Part shown: positions 25,761-33,898 of the stretch, piece after piece
Layout: the number at the start of each line of letters is the position of its first letter
How positions within the stretch are numbered: position 1 is the stretch's first letter
NCBI RefSeq assembly: GCF_027594545.1
Contig: NZ_CP115160.1
Span: 2,923,001-2,987,000, forward strand
Source of the DNA: Algoriphagus sp. TR-M9
GTDB taxonomy: Bacteria > Bacteroidota > Bacteroidia > Cytophagales > Cyclobacteriaceae
Direction: 5' to 3'
Length of the DNA: 64,000 bases
Notes under the pieces: model-generated
Database searches by the model: none
What the model was told of the DNA's origin: nothing
The model's input: only the letters and a program-made list of their open reading frames with translations
Translations under genes and position numbers: made by a program

Positions 25761-26450
25761 ATGATCAAAGTAATAGCATTCGACGCTGACGATACCCTTT
25801 GGGTGAATGAACCCTTTTTTCGGGAAGCTGAGGAAGAATTTGCCAGCTTGATGGAGGCATTTATGCCCAGGCATAGCAGCATCAAAGAACTCTACCGAAC
25901 CGAAATTGAGAACCTAAACCTTTACGGGTATGGCATCAAAGGCTTTATGCTTTCCATGATTCAGACGGCTATGAGGATTTCTGACCATAAAATCCCGGTA
26001 AAACTGATTGAACGGATCTTGGAAATCGGTAATGAGATGCTGTTAAAACCAGTAGAGATTCTACTGGGAGTAGAAGAAGTTCTTGCTGATCTAAATCAAG
26101 ATTTCCGCCTGGTAATGGCTACCAAGGGGGATTTAGTAGATCAAGAACGAAAACTGAAGAAGTCGGGACTGGATCATTATTTCCACCATATTGAGATTAT
26201 GAGCGAGAAGAAAGAAGCAGATTTCGCGAAACTGATCCGTCACCTCGATGTAGCTCCAAATGAATTTCTGATGATGGGAAACAGCCTGAAATCAGACGTA
26301 TTGCCAGTATTAGCACTTGGCGGGCATGCTATTCATATTCCTTTTCACATCACCTGGGAGCACGAAAGAAGCGAACACGAAGTAAAACATGAGAACTTCT
26401 ACCAAGCAGAGCACATTGCTCAGGTGGTGGATATGATAAAGGGGATGTAA
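25761..26450 (+). CDS. HAD-superfamily hydrolase
   Basis: A 229-residue protein with motif I FDADDTLW at the start (nucleophile D8, acid D10), a helical cap (residues ~18-95), motif II region MATKGD, a lysine in KKEADFAKLI and motif IV MMGNSLKSDVLPV. HAD enzymes mostly dephosphorylate sugar or nucleotide phosphates. The substrate cannot be told. It is cytoplasmic and appears monocistronic, with its start about 30 bp after the last palindromic repeat. Confidence 0.85.
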   Translation: MIKVIAFDADDTLWVNEPFFREAEEEFASLMEAFMPRHSSIKELYRTEIENLNLYGYGIKGFMLSMIQTAMRISDHKIPVKLIERILEIGNEMLLKPVEILLGVEEVLADLNQDFRLVMATKGDLVDQERKLKKSGLDHYFHHIEIMSEKKEADFAKLIRHLDVAPNEFLMMGNSLKSDVLPVLALGGHAIHIPFHITWEHERSEHEVKHENFYQAEHIAQVVDMIKGM

Positions 26451-26629
26451 GAAGTTTGATGTCCGATGCTTGATGTATCTTTTGTTCTTCAACTGCAATT
26501 GTAAGAAAAACTTTATGAACCCAAGCTTCAATTTGTATGCATTTTGTAAAGAGGCAAACTGCAAGTGCATAATATACTACGAGTAGTGATCACTGCTCTT
26601 TTCAGCTTTCTCCTTTAAGACTTCAGCCT

Positions 26630-28375
26630 TTATATCCTCGACTGATAAGTATATAACTGATAATACCTTCCTTCCAGCGCAATCAATTCCTCATGCCTGC
26701 CTCGCTCCACGATATGGCCTTTTTCCACCACCAATATCTGATCTGCCTGACGAATGGTACTCAATCTATGGGCGATCACAAAAGTCGTTCTGCCCTTCAT
26801 CAGCTCCTTCAAACTGGCCTGAATCAAGGTCTCTGATTCCGTATCCAAATTAGAAGTCGCCTCATCCAAAATCAAAATCCTAGGATCCGCCAAAATTGCT
26901 CTGGCAATCGCAATACGCTGCCTTTGTCCTCCTGATAGCTTCACTCCTCTCTCTCCGATCAAAGTATCCAGCCCATCTTCAAATCGATCCGTGAACTCCT
27001 GCACATGGGCTGCCACTACGGCATTTTGCAAATCCTCGGCACTGGCATTGGGTCTGGGGAAAAGTATATTCTCTTTTATCGTCCCTTCAAATAAGAAATC
27101 ATCCTGAAGAACTACACCCAATCTAGAGCGAAATGATTCTAAAGTAACCGTTTGCAGATCATTTCCATCTAAGGTGATTTTACCAGAATCAGGGTTTAAA
27201 AAAGTAGCTGCGAGTCCCGCTATGGTTGTTTTCCCTGAACCAGATGTTCCTACCAAAGCAGTTACCGAACCTGCCGGAGCATGGAAACTCACCCCTTTGA
27301 TTACATCCTTATTTTCCTCATAGGCAAAGGATACATCCTCAAATTTTATATCGCCTCTAAATTCCTTTAAAGCTAAATTTCGTGTGCGATCATCCGCCTC
27401 CAAGGGCGTATTCATAATTTCCTCTGTACGATCCAAACCTGCAAAAGCTTCGGTGAGCTGAGACCCAATGTTGGACATCTGTACGATCGGCGCAATCATA
27501 AAACCCAAGTAAAGCGTGAACGCAAGGAAATCACCAAAGGTCATATCGCCTTGCATGATCATGTAGCCGCCCATTCCCATGATACCGGCAGAAGCCAAAC
27601 CCAAAAGCAAGGCTCCTGCAGAGGTCACAAAGCTGGTAGCTGTCAAACTCGCTTTCACATTCTGAAACAACTCATCTACACCTTTAGCAAACGTATTGAT
27701 CTCCTGCTGTTCGGCATTGAAGCCTTTGATCACTCGGATTCCTCCCAGCGTTTCGGTCAGTCTTCCAGTTACCTGCGCATTGATTTTACCGCGTTCGCGG
27801 AAAATGGGACGAATGCGCCCAAAAGCCTTTAAGGAAACCAAGCCAAAGATCACTACCGGAAGCAGCACATAAAGTGTCATCATCGGACTGATACTGATCA
27901 ACAAAAAAAGTGAAATTACTGCCGTGAGGATCCCTCCTATCATTTGCGCGAAACCTGTTCCTACCAAATTCCGAACACCTTCCACATCGGTCATGATTCT
28001 GGAAACCAGCTCACCGGTTTTCGCATTGTCAAAGAATCGAATCGGAAGCTTGATGATATGCGCCTGCACCTGAGATCTGAGTTTGGAAATCAGGTTCTGG
28101 GCTTCCACACTTAGAATTTGCGTCAGCGCATAGGAAGTGGTGGACTGCACCACGATGGCGAGCACTACCCCTCCGATCAGCCACTTGAGCATGGTGAGAT
28201 CATTGGAAGGAATTACCTCATCGATGAGGATTTTACTGGCTCCGGGCAGTACCAAACTGGCCAGACGGGAGATGATAATTAAAAAGAGACCTAAAAACAA
28301 GTGCTTACGGCGGGGCCAGATAATCGTCTTGAAGACCTGCCCCATGGTCACTTTGCGTTCCGCTGTTCTTGCCAT
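26630..28375 (-). CDS. ABC exporter half-transporter (MsbA/LmrA-like, fused TMD-NBD)
   Basis: About 581 residues when started at ATG 28375 (MARTAERKVTMGQVFKT). An upstream frame would add 41 residues that do not look like part of the fold and overlap the divergent promoter region. Six transmembrane helices fill residues ~20-310 (type IV exporter fold). The nucleotide-binding domain has Walker A GTSGSGKTT, signature LSGGQRQR and Walker B ILILDEATSNLD. It should work as a homodimer exporting lipid, drug or peptide, and the cargo is unknown. It is divergent from the integrase, with an operator-like palindrome between them. Confidence 0.88.
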   Translation of the reverse strand: MARTAERKVTMGQVFKTIIWPRRKHLFLGLFLIIISRLASLVLPGASKILIDEVIPSNDLTMLKWLIGGVVLAIVVQSTTSYALTQILSVEAQNLISKLRSQVQAHIIKLPIRFFDNAKTGELVSRIMTDVEGVRNLVGTGFAQMIGGILTAVISLFLLISISPMMTLYVLLPVVIFGLVSLKAFGRIRPIFRERGKINAQVTGRLTETLGGIRVIKGFNAEQQEINTFAKGVDELFQNVKASLTATSFVTSAGALLLGLASAGIMGMGGYMIMQGDMTFGDFLAFTLYLGFMIAPIVQMSNIGSQLTEAFAGLDRTEEIMNTPLEADDRTRNLALKEFRGDIKFEDVSFAYEENKDVIKGVSFHAPAGSVTALVGTSGSGKTTIAGLAATFLNPDSGKITLDGNDLQTVTLESFRSRLGVVLQDDFLFEGTIKENILFPRPNASAEDLQNAVVAAHVQEFTDRFEDGLDTLIGERGVKLSGGQRQRIAIARAILADPRILILDEATSNLDTESETLIQASLKELMKGRTTFVIAHRLSTIRQADQILVVEKGHIVERGRHEELIALEGRYYQLYTYQSRI

Positions 28376-28513
28376 GAAATAGTGTGTTTGATCAGGAAAA
28401 CCCAATTTGAACAATTCGGGTTCATAATCAGAACAAGAAAAAACGAGTTGCTTATTTTGATGTGAAACTGTAGTAAAACCCTCTTTCATAAGCTTCAATA
28501 ATTCTGAAACTAC

Positions 28514-28530
28514 TTTAGGTATTACCTAAA
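28514..28530. promoter_or_regulatory. Operator-like perfect palindrome upstream of the integrase
   Basis: TTTAGGTA-T-TACCTAAA is an uninterrupted 8-1-8 inverted repeat. It lies 33 bp before the integrase ATG and 139 bp before the divergent ABC exporter ATG. Its size and symmetry suit a dimeric repressor. The regulator is not identified. Confidence 0.55.
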
Positions 28531-28562
28531 TATTCTTTTATATTACAGCCTATTTTTTCACC

Positions 28563-29669
28563 ATGAAAACAATTACTGTCACATCTGCCATTTGGAAAAA
28601 GAAAGGAGTGGTTTTACTCCAGTTTGGCTATGATCGAGCGCTAATAGAGCTAGTCAAAACCCTGTCCAAGGCAAAATGGAGTTCAGAAAAGAAAGCTTGG
28701 TTCATTCCTTACTCAGAAGACATTTTAGATCAACTTCTAACTCACTTCAAAGGGAAGGTCTGGCTAGATTATTCAGATTTTGACCAAATCAAACAGGAAC
28801 AAATACCTGCCACACTACCCGAACTAGCTAGCGATCTAGCGCAAGAAATCGGAAAGTTTGTAGCATGGATGCAAAACAAACGCTATGCAGAATCGACCAT
28901 AAAGACCTATAGCCAGAGCTTGAGCCTGTTCTTTCGATTTACAAATAATAAAAAGCCTGTAGAAATTATCACGGAAGATTTGGAGAACTTCCATCAAAAT
29001 TATATTCTTAGGAGAAAATACTCAGTTAGCTTTCAGTCCCAAGTCATCAATGCAGTGAAGTTGTATTTTTCTAACAAGCAAAAACGCAAGCTGGAACCTG
29101 AAGGGATCGAACGGCCGAAAAAGCCAAAACAGCTTCCCCATGTACTCAGCAAAGAAGAGGTGAAAGACATACTCTTAGCACACAAAAATATAAAGCACAG
29201 AACAATGCTCAGCCTCATCTATGCATGTGGATTAAGACGAAGTGAGTTGATAAACCTCAGGCTTGAAGATGTGGAATCGAAAAGGGGGCTGCTGCGGGTG
29301 AATGATGGAAAAGGAGCCAAAGACCGGATAGTTCCGATTAGTAAGAAAGTCATAGACATGCTCCGGGAATACTATAAATTAGAAATGCCCCTCACCTATT
29401 TGTTTGAAGGTGCAAAGGCAGGACATACATATTCCCCTAAGAGCTTGGAGAATGTACTTAATCAGGCTGTAAAAAAAGTTGGGATGAAGAAGAAACCCAC
29501 CCTACATTGGCTACGGCACTCCTATGCTACCCATTTACTAGAAAGTGGTACAGACCTGCGATATATTCAAGAATTACTAGGTCACAAGAGCAGTAAGACC
29601 ACAGAGATCTATACGCATGTTTCCACCAAGTCATTAGGACAAATCAAATCCCCTTTCGATGATTTATAG
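28563..29669 (+). CDS. Tyrosine recombinase (integron-type integrase candidate) with extra N-terminal module
   Basis: A 368-residue tyrosine recombinase. Residues ~92-175 form the SAM-like core-binding domain (YAESTIKTYSQSLSLFFRF). The catalytic domain has R225 (CGLRRSELINL), K250, H315 and R318 (HWLRHSYATHLL), H341 (LLGHKSSKTT) and nucleophile Y350 (IYTHV). The tail IKSPFDDL resembles IntI-type ends. The ~30-residue insertion that marks canonical IntI between the K and the HxxR box is not visible. Residues 1-75 are an added module with the pattern LLQFGYDRALIELVKTL... WSSEKKAWFIPY, similar in layout to HARP domains. It sits 90 bp before the first cassette, in the same orientation as the cassettes. 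Confidence 0.85.
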   Translation: MKTITVTSAIWKKKGVVLLQFGYDRALIELVKTLSKAKWSSEKKAWFIPYSEDILDQLLTHFKGKVWLDYSDFDQIKQEQIPATLPELASDLAQEIGKFVAWMQNKRYAESTIKTYSQSLSLFFRFTNNKKPVEIITEDLENFHQNYILRRKYSVSFQSQVINAVKLYFSNKQKRKLEPEGIERPKKPKQLPHVLSKEEVKDILLAHKNIKHRTMLSLIYACGLRRSELINLRLEDVESKRGLLRVNDGKGAKDRIVPISKKVIDMLREYYKLEMPLTYLFEGAKAGHTYSPKSLENVLNQAVKKVGMKKKPTLHWLRHSYATHLLESGTDLRYIQELLGHKSSKTTEIYTHVSTKSLGQIKSPFDDL

Positions 29670-29768
29670 AAAAATAAACGCCATAAACTATGGTAATTTG
29701 TGGCGCATAGCCACCCAAAATCAGTAGATAAACGCCACAAAATGGCGCAAATAAATAAGTTATAGGCA
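29670..29768 (+). other. attI-like region between integrase and first cassette
   Basis: It contains direct repeats ATAAACGCCATAAAC (29674-29688) and ATAAACGCCACAAAA (29728-29742), a 9-bp inverted repeat TTTGTGGCG / CGCCACAAA (29697-29705, 29733-29741) and a small hairpin CGCCA-CAAAA-TGGCG. It ends in GTTATAGGCA at 29759, where cassette 1 begins. The layout suits a primary recombination site, which is an inference from position. Confidence 0.5.
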
Positions 29769-29783
29769 ATTATTCAACAAACT

Positions 29784-30326
29784 ATGAGTGTAAAAAAAAG
29801 TGTTTTAGAAACTAAAACAGATAGAGAATTAGAAGAATATATTAAAGAAGGAAATAGGTTTGTTCCAGAAGCAAATATATTAGCATATGAAATTCTAAAA
29901 TCAAGAGGTAGAGAATTTACAGAATTAGAAACACAAAGAATAATGTTTTTGGTATCTGAAAAAAACAAAGTAAAAGAAATTATTATACATCCAAATCACA
30001 AAAAAGCAGCAAATGTAATTTATTTGTCAGCAGGATTAGGTTTTATTAATGTAATTCTTAGTCCTGAAACACTCAACAATAGTTTTGGAATTATTATTGC
30101 AATTTTCACGTTAGGAATAATTATTGGGATTGGTTATTTAGTGAGTAAAGGTAATGATTGGATAAAATATGTTTTATTAGTTTTAATGATATTTGGTTTA
30201 ATTGGTATACCATTTATAATTATGAACATTGTAAATAATCCAATTGTGGGAATTGTTAATATTATTCAAACAGCGTTACAGATTTATGCAATCGTTTTAC
30301 TTTTTAAAGTACCAAAAACAAATTAA
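29784..30326 (+). CDS. Cassette 1: small four-helix membrane protein, unknown
   Basis: A 180-residue protein that I do not recognise. The first ~70 residues are charged (ETKTDRELEEYIKEGNRF, then ILAYEILKSRGREFTE), which reads like a small helical domain. Four hydrophobic helices fill residues ~75-178, including ANVIYLSAGLGFINVIL, IIIAIFTLGIIIGIGYLV and YVLLVLMIFGLIGIPFIIM. The ATG lies 25 bp after the cassette edge, and the attC-like site starts 8 bp after the stop. Very A/T-rich codon use differs from flanking genes and suggests transfer. Given its neighbours a defence role is possible, but nothing in the sequence shows one. Confidence 0.75.
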   Translation: MSVKKSVLETKTDRELEEYIKEGNRFVPEANILAYEILKSRGREFTELETQRIMFLVSEKNKVKEIIIHPNHKKAANVIYLSAGLGFINVILSPETLNNSFGIIIAIFTLGIIIGIGYLVSKGNDWIKYVLLVLMIFGLIGIPFIIMNIVNNPIVGIVNIIQTALQIYAIVLLFKVPKTN

Positions 30327-30333
30327 TAATAAC

Positions 30334-30530
30334 TGCCTATAACAAGGGTTTGGCGCAATGGCGGGTTAAGGCTAAAAATTGAAGTTTCGGCTTTCTATTT
30401 CGCAAAAAGCCAATTATATTGACTTTTTTCTTAAATTTATTCAATTAATTGGCTTTTGCTTACCGTGTCGCTAAATTGAAACTTTTCGCTTCAATTTCCG
30501 CCACTGACGCCAAGCCCCGAAACGTTAGGC
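30334..30530 (+). other. attC-like site 1
   Basis: The left box TGCCTATAAC (30334-30343) is the exact reverse complement of the cassette-1 left edge GTTATAGGCA. The right box is GTTAGGCACA (30524-30533). Internal pairing includes GGGTTTGGCG...TGGCGG against CCGCCA...CGCCAAGCCCCG, and further inside GCAAAAAGCCAATTA against TAATTGGCTTTTGC. At 197 bp it is the longest site of the array. Confidence 0.8.
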
Positions 30531-30540
30531 ACAATAAAAG

Positions 30541-31989
30541 ATGATACATAAGATAGTACATATAAAGAACCTAGGACGCTACAAGCAATTCGTTTCATCA
30601 AATGAAAACTGGGATGGTGTTCTAAGCAAAGTCAATGCAATTTATGCGGATAACGGTTCTGGTAAAACAACATTTACACAATTAATTAAATCCCTCAAAG
30701 GAGATTTCCAGCGTATCGTAAAAAGAAGGTCATTTGGTGTCAATGAAAAGATAGATGTACTGCTAATTGATGATAATCACAAGCAATTAAAATTCACAGG
30801 TAGTAAGTGGAACAAGACCATTAATGACATTGAAGTTTTTGATACTTATTACATCGATTCAAATGTCTACTTGATAACTCTAGGGAATTTAGATAAAAGA
30901 GGAACCTTTTTTGAAATTGTAGTCGGTGATAAAGGAGCTAAAATTGCTGATGAAATTATACGATTAAGGGGATTAAGAAAGAAAAAGAGCCAGCAAAGAC
31001 GCAATTATAAATACGCCATAAAAAAAACAGAAGACGAACAGAAGATTAAGGATTTAAACAGCAAAATTGAAAAATCCCAAAATGACTCTGCTGAAATAAC
31101 AAAAGAACTAAAGAAACTAGATAATAGTCTAGTAACGGTTGCTGAAAAATTTGGACGCACCTACCTTGATAAGATTAATGAATACTTAAAACTGTTTAAC
31201 CCTAATATTCAATTGACCAAACTGAATAAAAAAGGCAGTCGGTTTGTTTACTACATAAAAATTAAAGAATTCGATGTTAGATCTGACTCGGAATCCATTT
31301 CTTTAAGACATACTTTAAGCGAAGGAGATAAAAGCTCTCTTGCCCTTGCATTTTTTCTTGCCCGACTTAAAATTCAAGAAAATTTAGACAAGAAAACAAT
31401 AATCTTTGATGACCCTATTTCTAGCTTCGACAGTTCCAGGAGAAGTGTTACAATTAATCAACTTGTTTCATTGTCTAAACGATGCAAACAATTTATTCTA
31501 CTGAGTCACGACATCAATTTTGTTAAGGATTTTATTTCACGCTCTGAAAATTGTAAAAGCCTAAAAATTGTTTACAAGAATTCAACAAGTGCCATAATTC
31601 CTCACAATATTGAATTAGAAACAATGACAGGTATTTATAAGGACTTAACGGTCATGCACAATTTCTTGGAAAAGGGTGAAACATCAGAATTTGATAAAAG
31701 GGAAGTTGTAAGATGTATTAGACCTAGTGTTGAAGGGATGTTTAGACTAAAGTACTTTACGATTTTTAAATCAGATGACTGGCTTGGAGATATGTTAAAA
31801 TCAATTCGGGAATCAGAACAAAATGAACCGCTGAATAAACTTCAACCAATTTTAGATGATTTATCTGATATTAATGATTATTCAAAGTCTTACCATCACT
31901 CCAACCCAAACTACCTAGAAATTCCACTAAATAGTGAGGAACTTAGAAACTATGTTAATCGGACAATCGATTTAATTCAAAAAATATAA
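30541..31989 (+). CDS. Cassette 2: AAA_13-type (PrrC/RloC-like) ATPase, candidate defence protein
   Basis: A 482-residue ABC-like ATPase. Walker A is YADNGSGKTT (residues ~35-44). A charged coiled coil spans ~140-200. The signature is LSEGDKSS (~259-266), Walker B TIIFDDPISSFD (~286-297), and the H-loop LSHD (~321). The last ~150 residues are helical and unassigned. The short coiled coil and SEGDKS signature place it with AAA_13 proteins, which include PrrC and RloC ATPase parts, several of them anti-phage. I see no clear anticodon-nuclease active site, so the effector is unknown. The start is 17 bp after the cassette edge, and the attC-like site begins 2 bp after the stop. Confidence 0.78.
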   Translation: MIHKIVHIKNLGRYKQFVSSNENWDGVLSKVNAIYADNGSGKTTFTQLIKSLKGDFQRIVKRRSFGVNEKIDVLLIDDNHKQLKFTGSKWNKTINDIEVFDTYYIDSNVYLITLGNLDKRGTFFEIVVGDKGAKIADEIIRLRGLRKKKSQQRRNYKYAIKKTEDEQKIKDLNSKIEKSQNDSAEITKELKKLDNSLVTVAEKFGRTYLDKINEYLKLFNPNIQLTKLNKKGSRFVYYIKIKEFDVRSDSESISLRHTLSEGDKSSLALAFFLARLKIQENLDKKTIIFDDPISSFDSSRRSVTINQLVSLSKRCKQFILLSHDINFVKDFISRSENCKSLKIVYKNSTSAIIPHNIELETMTGIYKDLTVMHNFLEKGETSEFDKREVVRCIRPSVEGMFRLKYFTIFKSDDWLGDMLKSIRESEQNEPLNKLQPILDDLSDINDYSKSYHHSNPNYLEIPLNSEELRNYVNRTIDLIQKI

Positions 31990-31990
31990 C

Positions 31991-32125
31991 TGTGCCTAAC
32001 ATCGACTATAGCAAATGCGGGCTGACTGCTTAAAAATGAAGATATTACAACTAAATAACTTTACGGTAAGCTGACAAGAAAGCGGTTTCAAAAACCCGCA
32101 CTTGCCATAGCCAGGGCCGTTAGCT
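31991..32125 (+). other. attC-like site 2
   Basis: Left box TGTGCCTAAC (31991-32000) is the exact reverse complement of the cassette-2 edge GTTAGGCACA. Right box is GTTAGCTAC (32119-32127). The inner stem is CTATAGCAAATGCGGG against CCCGCACTTGCCATAG (14 of 16 pairs). 135 bp. Confidence 0.85.
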
Positions 32126-32147
32126 ACAACCTAAAAAACGAAAAGGA

Positions 32148-33830
32148 ATGAACGTAAATTATCCAGACATACTTCAAGAGATTGAGTTTTACAACATTGA
32201 AGGTAGAACCGAAAGTGCCGCTTTCTTGATGTGGTACTTGGAAAAGTATTTTCGCCTCGACCAACAATTAGCAATTGACTCAGTTTGTGATAATAACGGT
32301 GATAAAGGGGTTGACGGAATCTACCTTAATGAAGGATTAGGTACAATAGATATTTTTCAGACCAAAATTGCCCAAAGTGATAAGAAAACTATTGGGGACA
32401 CTACACTAAAAGAATTTATAGGAACCCTAGACCAATTCGCAACAAAAGAAAAACTAGAAAATTTAATAAAAACGGCAGGAAAAGCACAAGTCGCCTCCTT
32501 AGTTAAAAGACTTGACCTGCCAGAAAAGTTGGACGCTTATAAAATCCGTGGAGTATTCGTTACAAATGTTGATTTATCAGCTGACGGTCAAGCTCTTTTA
32601 AATGAAATTGACAATGTTGAGTTTTTTGGTAAGACAATTTTGGAAGAACAATATATAAGTGACAAAAAAGAAATAAACCTACTAGCAGAAGCAAAATTTG
32701 ATGTTTCTGAAAATGAAACCACAAAATATTTCGCTGATTCAGATACTGTTACTTACATAGCACCTATAAAAGCGAAGGAATTAGTCCAATTAGATGGAAT
32801 AAATGACCAATCAATTTTCGATTACAATGTAAGGGGTGCATTAGGTAATACGAAGATTAACAAAGGTATCGTAAGAAGCATTAAAGACCCTTCACTACAT
32901 AAACAATTTCCATTATTCCATAATGGGATAACAATTGTGGCAGAAGACGTTGAGAAAGATGACGAATCCTTAACGATTAAAAAGTTCTACGTTGTAAATG
33001 GCTGTCAAAGTCTTACTTCTCTGTATCGTAATCAGTCTCACCTAACCGATGACTTAAAGGTTCTAACCAAAGTCATTAAGGTGCCAATAAATTCTTCTTT
33101 ATCATCAAAGATTACCGAGTATTCTAACAGCCAAAACGGAGTAAAACCAAGAGACTTTAAATCATACAATCAAATTCAAATAAGATCACAAAATGAAATA
33201 GCTGATAAGTTTGGGGAAGAATATTATTATGAAATAAAACGTGGTGACAAAACCCCTGATGGCCTAAAAGTAATATCAAATGAATTTATGGGAGTCTTTC
33301 TTATGTCCTTTGATTTGGAAGAACCGTGGAACACTCATAGAAAATACCAGGTCTTTGAAGATGCATATAATAAACTGTTTGCAAGACCTGAAGTCACAGC
33401 TTATCGGATAATTTTCATTCAAGTTCTAGATGAAGTCCTCACAGAAAAAATAAATGATATTGAGAATCAACTTATAGCTAGGTATGCTTTAACCAAATAT
33501 GCTTTGATGTATATAACTAAAGGCATATTGATGAATGATACAGTTGGTAATTCATTAATTCAATCGCCTAATGACTTTGTGAAGAACTCAGAAAGTAGAG
33601 AAAATTTAAGGCAAGCATTAAGGGTAATAATTGATGATATTATAATTGACCTAAATGCAGAAGTTGGTGATTTAGACGAAGACTTTGATTACAAATCAAG
33701 CTTACGAAATGACGACTGGGTCAAAAAACTAAATCGAAATATTGTAACGAACTACTTAAAACAAATTAAGCGAAATAGAATCCCAAGCTTTCAAGAAGAA
33801 TGGGAAAAGGCAGTAGCTAACAATGGCTAA
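32148..33830 (+). CDS. Cassette 3: AIPR abortive-infection phage-resistance protein
   Basis: A 560-residue protein with the AIPR motifs PLFHNGITIV (~255-264), YVVNGCQSLTSLYRN (~281-295) and TEYSNSQNGVKPRDF (~323-337). The N-terminus has DKGVDGIYL followed by IDIFQTK (D56, D68, K73). This spacing of D...D-x-Q-x-K is like PD-(D/E)xK restriction-type nuclease sites, so the N-terminus may be a nuclease domain. AIPR proteins are linked to abortive phage infection. The cassette's left attC box falls inside the last codons of this gene (33813-33821), so insertion and excision involve coding sequence. It is cytoplasmic. The start is 29 bp after the cassette edge. Confidence 0.85.
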   Translation: MNVNYPDILQEIEFYNIEGRTESAAFLMWYLEKYFRLDQQLAIDSVCDNNGDKGVDGIYLNEGLGTIDIFQTKIAQSDKKTIGDTTLKEFIGTLDQFATKEKLENLIKTAGKAQVASLVKRLDLPEKLDAYKIRGVFVTNVDLSADGQALLNEIDNVEFFGKTILEEQYISDKKEINLLAEAKFDVSENETTKYFADSDTVTYIAPIKAKELVQLDGINDQSIFDYNVRGALGNTKINKGIVRSIKDPSLHKQFPLFHNGITIVAEDVEKDDESLTIKKFYVVNGCQSLTSLYRNQSHLTDDLKVLTKVIKVPINSSLSSKITEYSNSQNGVKPRDFKSYNQIQIRSQNEIADKFGEEYYYEIKRGDKTPDGLKVISNEFMGVFLMSFDLEEPWNTHRKYQVFEDAYNKLFARPEVTAYRIIFIQVLDEVLTEKINDIENQLIARYALTKYALMYITKGILMNDTVGNSLIQSPNDFVKNSESRENLRQALRVIIDDIIIDLNAEVGDLDEDFDYKSSLRNDDWVKKLNRNIVTNYLKQIKRNRIPSFQEEWEKAVANNG

Positions 33831-33883
33831 AAAATCATAACTGCCCTGCGGGACAGCAACGCTTTTTAGCCGGAACGTTGGGT
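33813..33883 (+). other. attC-like site 3 (overlaps the AIPR 3' end)
   Basis: Left box GTAGCTAAC (33813-33821) is the exact reverse complement of the cassette-3 edge GTTAGCTAC, and it encodes the fourth- to second-last amino acids of AIPR. Right box is GTTGGGTTTA (33877-33886). Inner stem GGCTAAAAA / TTTTTAGCC is perfect, with CTGCCC...GGGACAG nested in it. 71 bp. Confidence 0.85.
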
Positions 33884-33898
33884 TTAATTTAAGAACAT

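Noticed and set aside
25436..25789. Overlapping frames with repeated peptides (RGTACPDESGKQSR types) on both strands
   Set aside because: They are translations of the palindromic repeats and the 69-bp tandem units. There is no start context, and the frames appear on both strands equally.
28376..28498. Longer ABC exporter N-terminus starting at 28498
   Set aside because: The 41 extra residues are not exporter-like and run across the region shared with the integrase promoter. The ATG at 28375 starts a normal protein.
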